A DNA stretch of 30,689 nucleotides from Bacteroidales bacterium (lineage in GTDB: Bacteria; Bacteroidota; Bacteroidia; Bacteroidales; Muribaculaceae): contig CAAGJW010000014.1 of assembly GCA_900770215.1 (NCBI GenBank), forward strand, positions 1 through 30,689, in the 5' to 3' direction. Below, in pieces: positions 30,640 to 30,689 of the stretch. The notes beneath the pieces were generated by a model. The model worked only from the letters and a program-made list of their open reading frames with translations. It had not been told where the DNA came from and ran no database searches. The position numbers were made by a program, and so were the translations under genes. Position 1 is the stretch's first letter; each line of letters starts with the position of its first letter.

Positions 30640-30689
30640 ATGTTTAATTTGAACGAGAACAACCGGTTTGTGATGGCGCAGCATCCCAC
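30640..30689 (+). CDS. tnpB: IS66 accessory protein TnpB, first 16 codons only
   Basis: ATG at 30640 opens MFNLNENNRFVMAQHP and runs off the right edge. The LNE-NRF spacing and the following QHP match what I remember of IS66 TnpB N-termini in Bacteroidota, where a DMRK motif comes next. TnpB has an unclear accessory role in IS66 transposition. With so few residues the call depends mostly on the adjacent IS-like end. Confidence 0.5.
   Translation, partial: MFNLNENNRFVMAQHP

Larger units (their letters stand above)
30572..30689 (+). mobile_element. Left end of an IS66-family insertion sequence, cut by the window edge
   Basis: A sequence beginning GTAACCATCCG at 30572 has the GTAA start typical of IS66-family terminal inverted repeats. 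It is followed 68 bp later by an ATG opening MFNLNENNRFVMAQHP, which resembles the N-terminus of the IS66 accessory protein TnpB. The change to a more AT-rich composition at this point also fits an insertion. IS66 elements make 8-bp target duplications; the candidate here would be 30564-30571 (GTTAGAAG), but the other end is outside the window. No tnpA frame fits between the end and tnpB. Confidence 0.55.

Noticed and set aside
30420..30689. 89-codon minus-strand frame at the right edge
   Set aside because: It runs through the serS hairpin and the IS-like end and has no recognisable domain; the opposite-strand TnpB-like start is a better explanation.
1..30689. CRISPR arrays, tRNA or rRNA genes, prophage or known defence genes
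   Set aside because: I looked for spaced repeats, tRNA-like arms and typical defence or phage motifs and saw none. A short or unusual RNA gene could still be missed without a covariance-model search.

Overview
The window looks like chromosomal DNA from a GC-rich member of the order Bacteroidales. A Muribaculaceae-like gut bacterium is my best guess, from memory of gene content and codon style rather than from any search. Support for the order comes from the recurring promoter form TTTG/TTG - about 20 bp - TAnnTTTG, a DUF4834 protein, a DUF5689 lipoprotein next to a TonB-dependent receptor, an FtsL-like protein of the Bacteroidales type, and an IS66-type end. Coding DNA is GC-rich with strong use of G/C third bases. 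This creates very long false reading frames on the opposite strand.

Left part (1-5.0 kb). The tail end of an RHS-repeat protein lies at the left edge on the minus strand. A MaoC-type dehydratase gene follows on the plus strand. Next comes a minus-strand envelope block: a phosphoethanolamine-transferase-like sulfatase-fold protein, then psd, pssA and a DUF4834 protein. Psd and PssA make phosphatidylethanolamine, the usual donor for the transferase beside them.

Low-GC patch and surface pair (4.9-11.2 kb). A small AT-rich patch holds a 39-codon ORF and an unrecognised membrane protein. It is bracketed by two direct copies of a 23-bp sequence. After it come a long structured leader, a TonB-dependent receptor and a DUF5689/choice-of-anchor-J lipoprotein, probably an outer-membrane uptake pair. 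A strong hairpin separates these from the convergent folate genes.

Folate/dTMP genes and division cluster (11.3-28.6 kb). thyA-folA run leftward from a clear promoter. Divergent from them is a compact dcw cluster: rsmH, ftsL-like, ftsI, murE, mraY, murD, ftsW, murG, murC, ftsQ, ftsA, ftsZ. Together these build lipid II (MurC/D/E, MraY, MurG), polymerise and cross-link it at the septum (FtsW, FtsI with FtsL/FtsQ) and form the Z ring (FtsA, FtsZ). mraZ, murF, murB and ddl are not in the cluster. A consensus promoter sits inside the unusually AT-rich end of murC and could drive ftsQ-ftsA-ftsZ separately.

Right part (28.6-30.7 kb). A yqeY-type gene and serS form a two-gene unit with its own promoter, ending in a perfect 13-bp hairpin. 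The window ends inside what looks like the left end of an IS66-family element, including the first codons of tnpB.

I found no tRNA, rRNA, CRISPR array or obvious defence system. The least explained parts are the 4.9-5.75 kb patch with its flanking repeats, the leader of the TonB receptor gene, and the promoter buried in murC.
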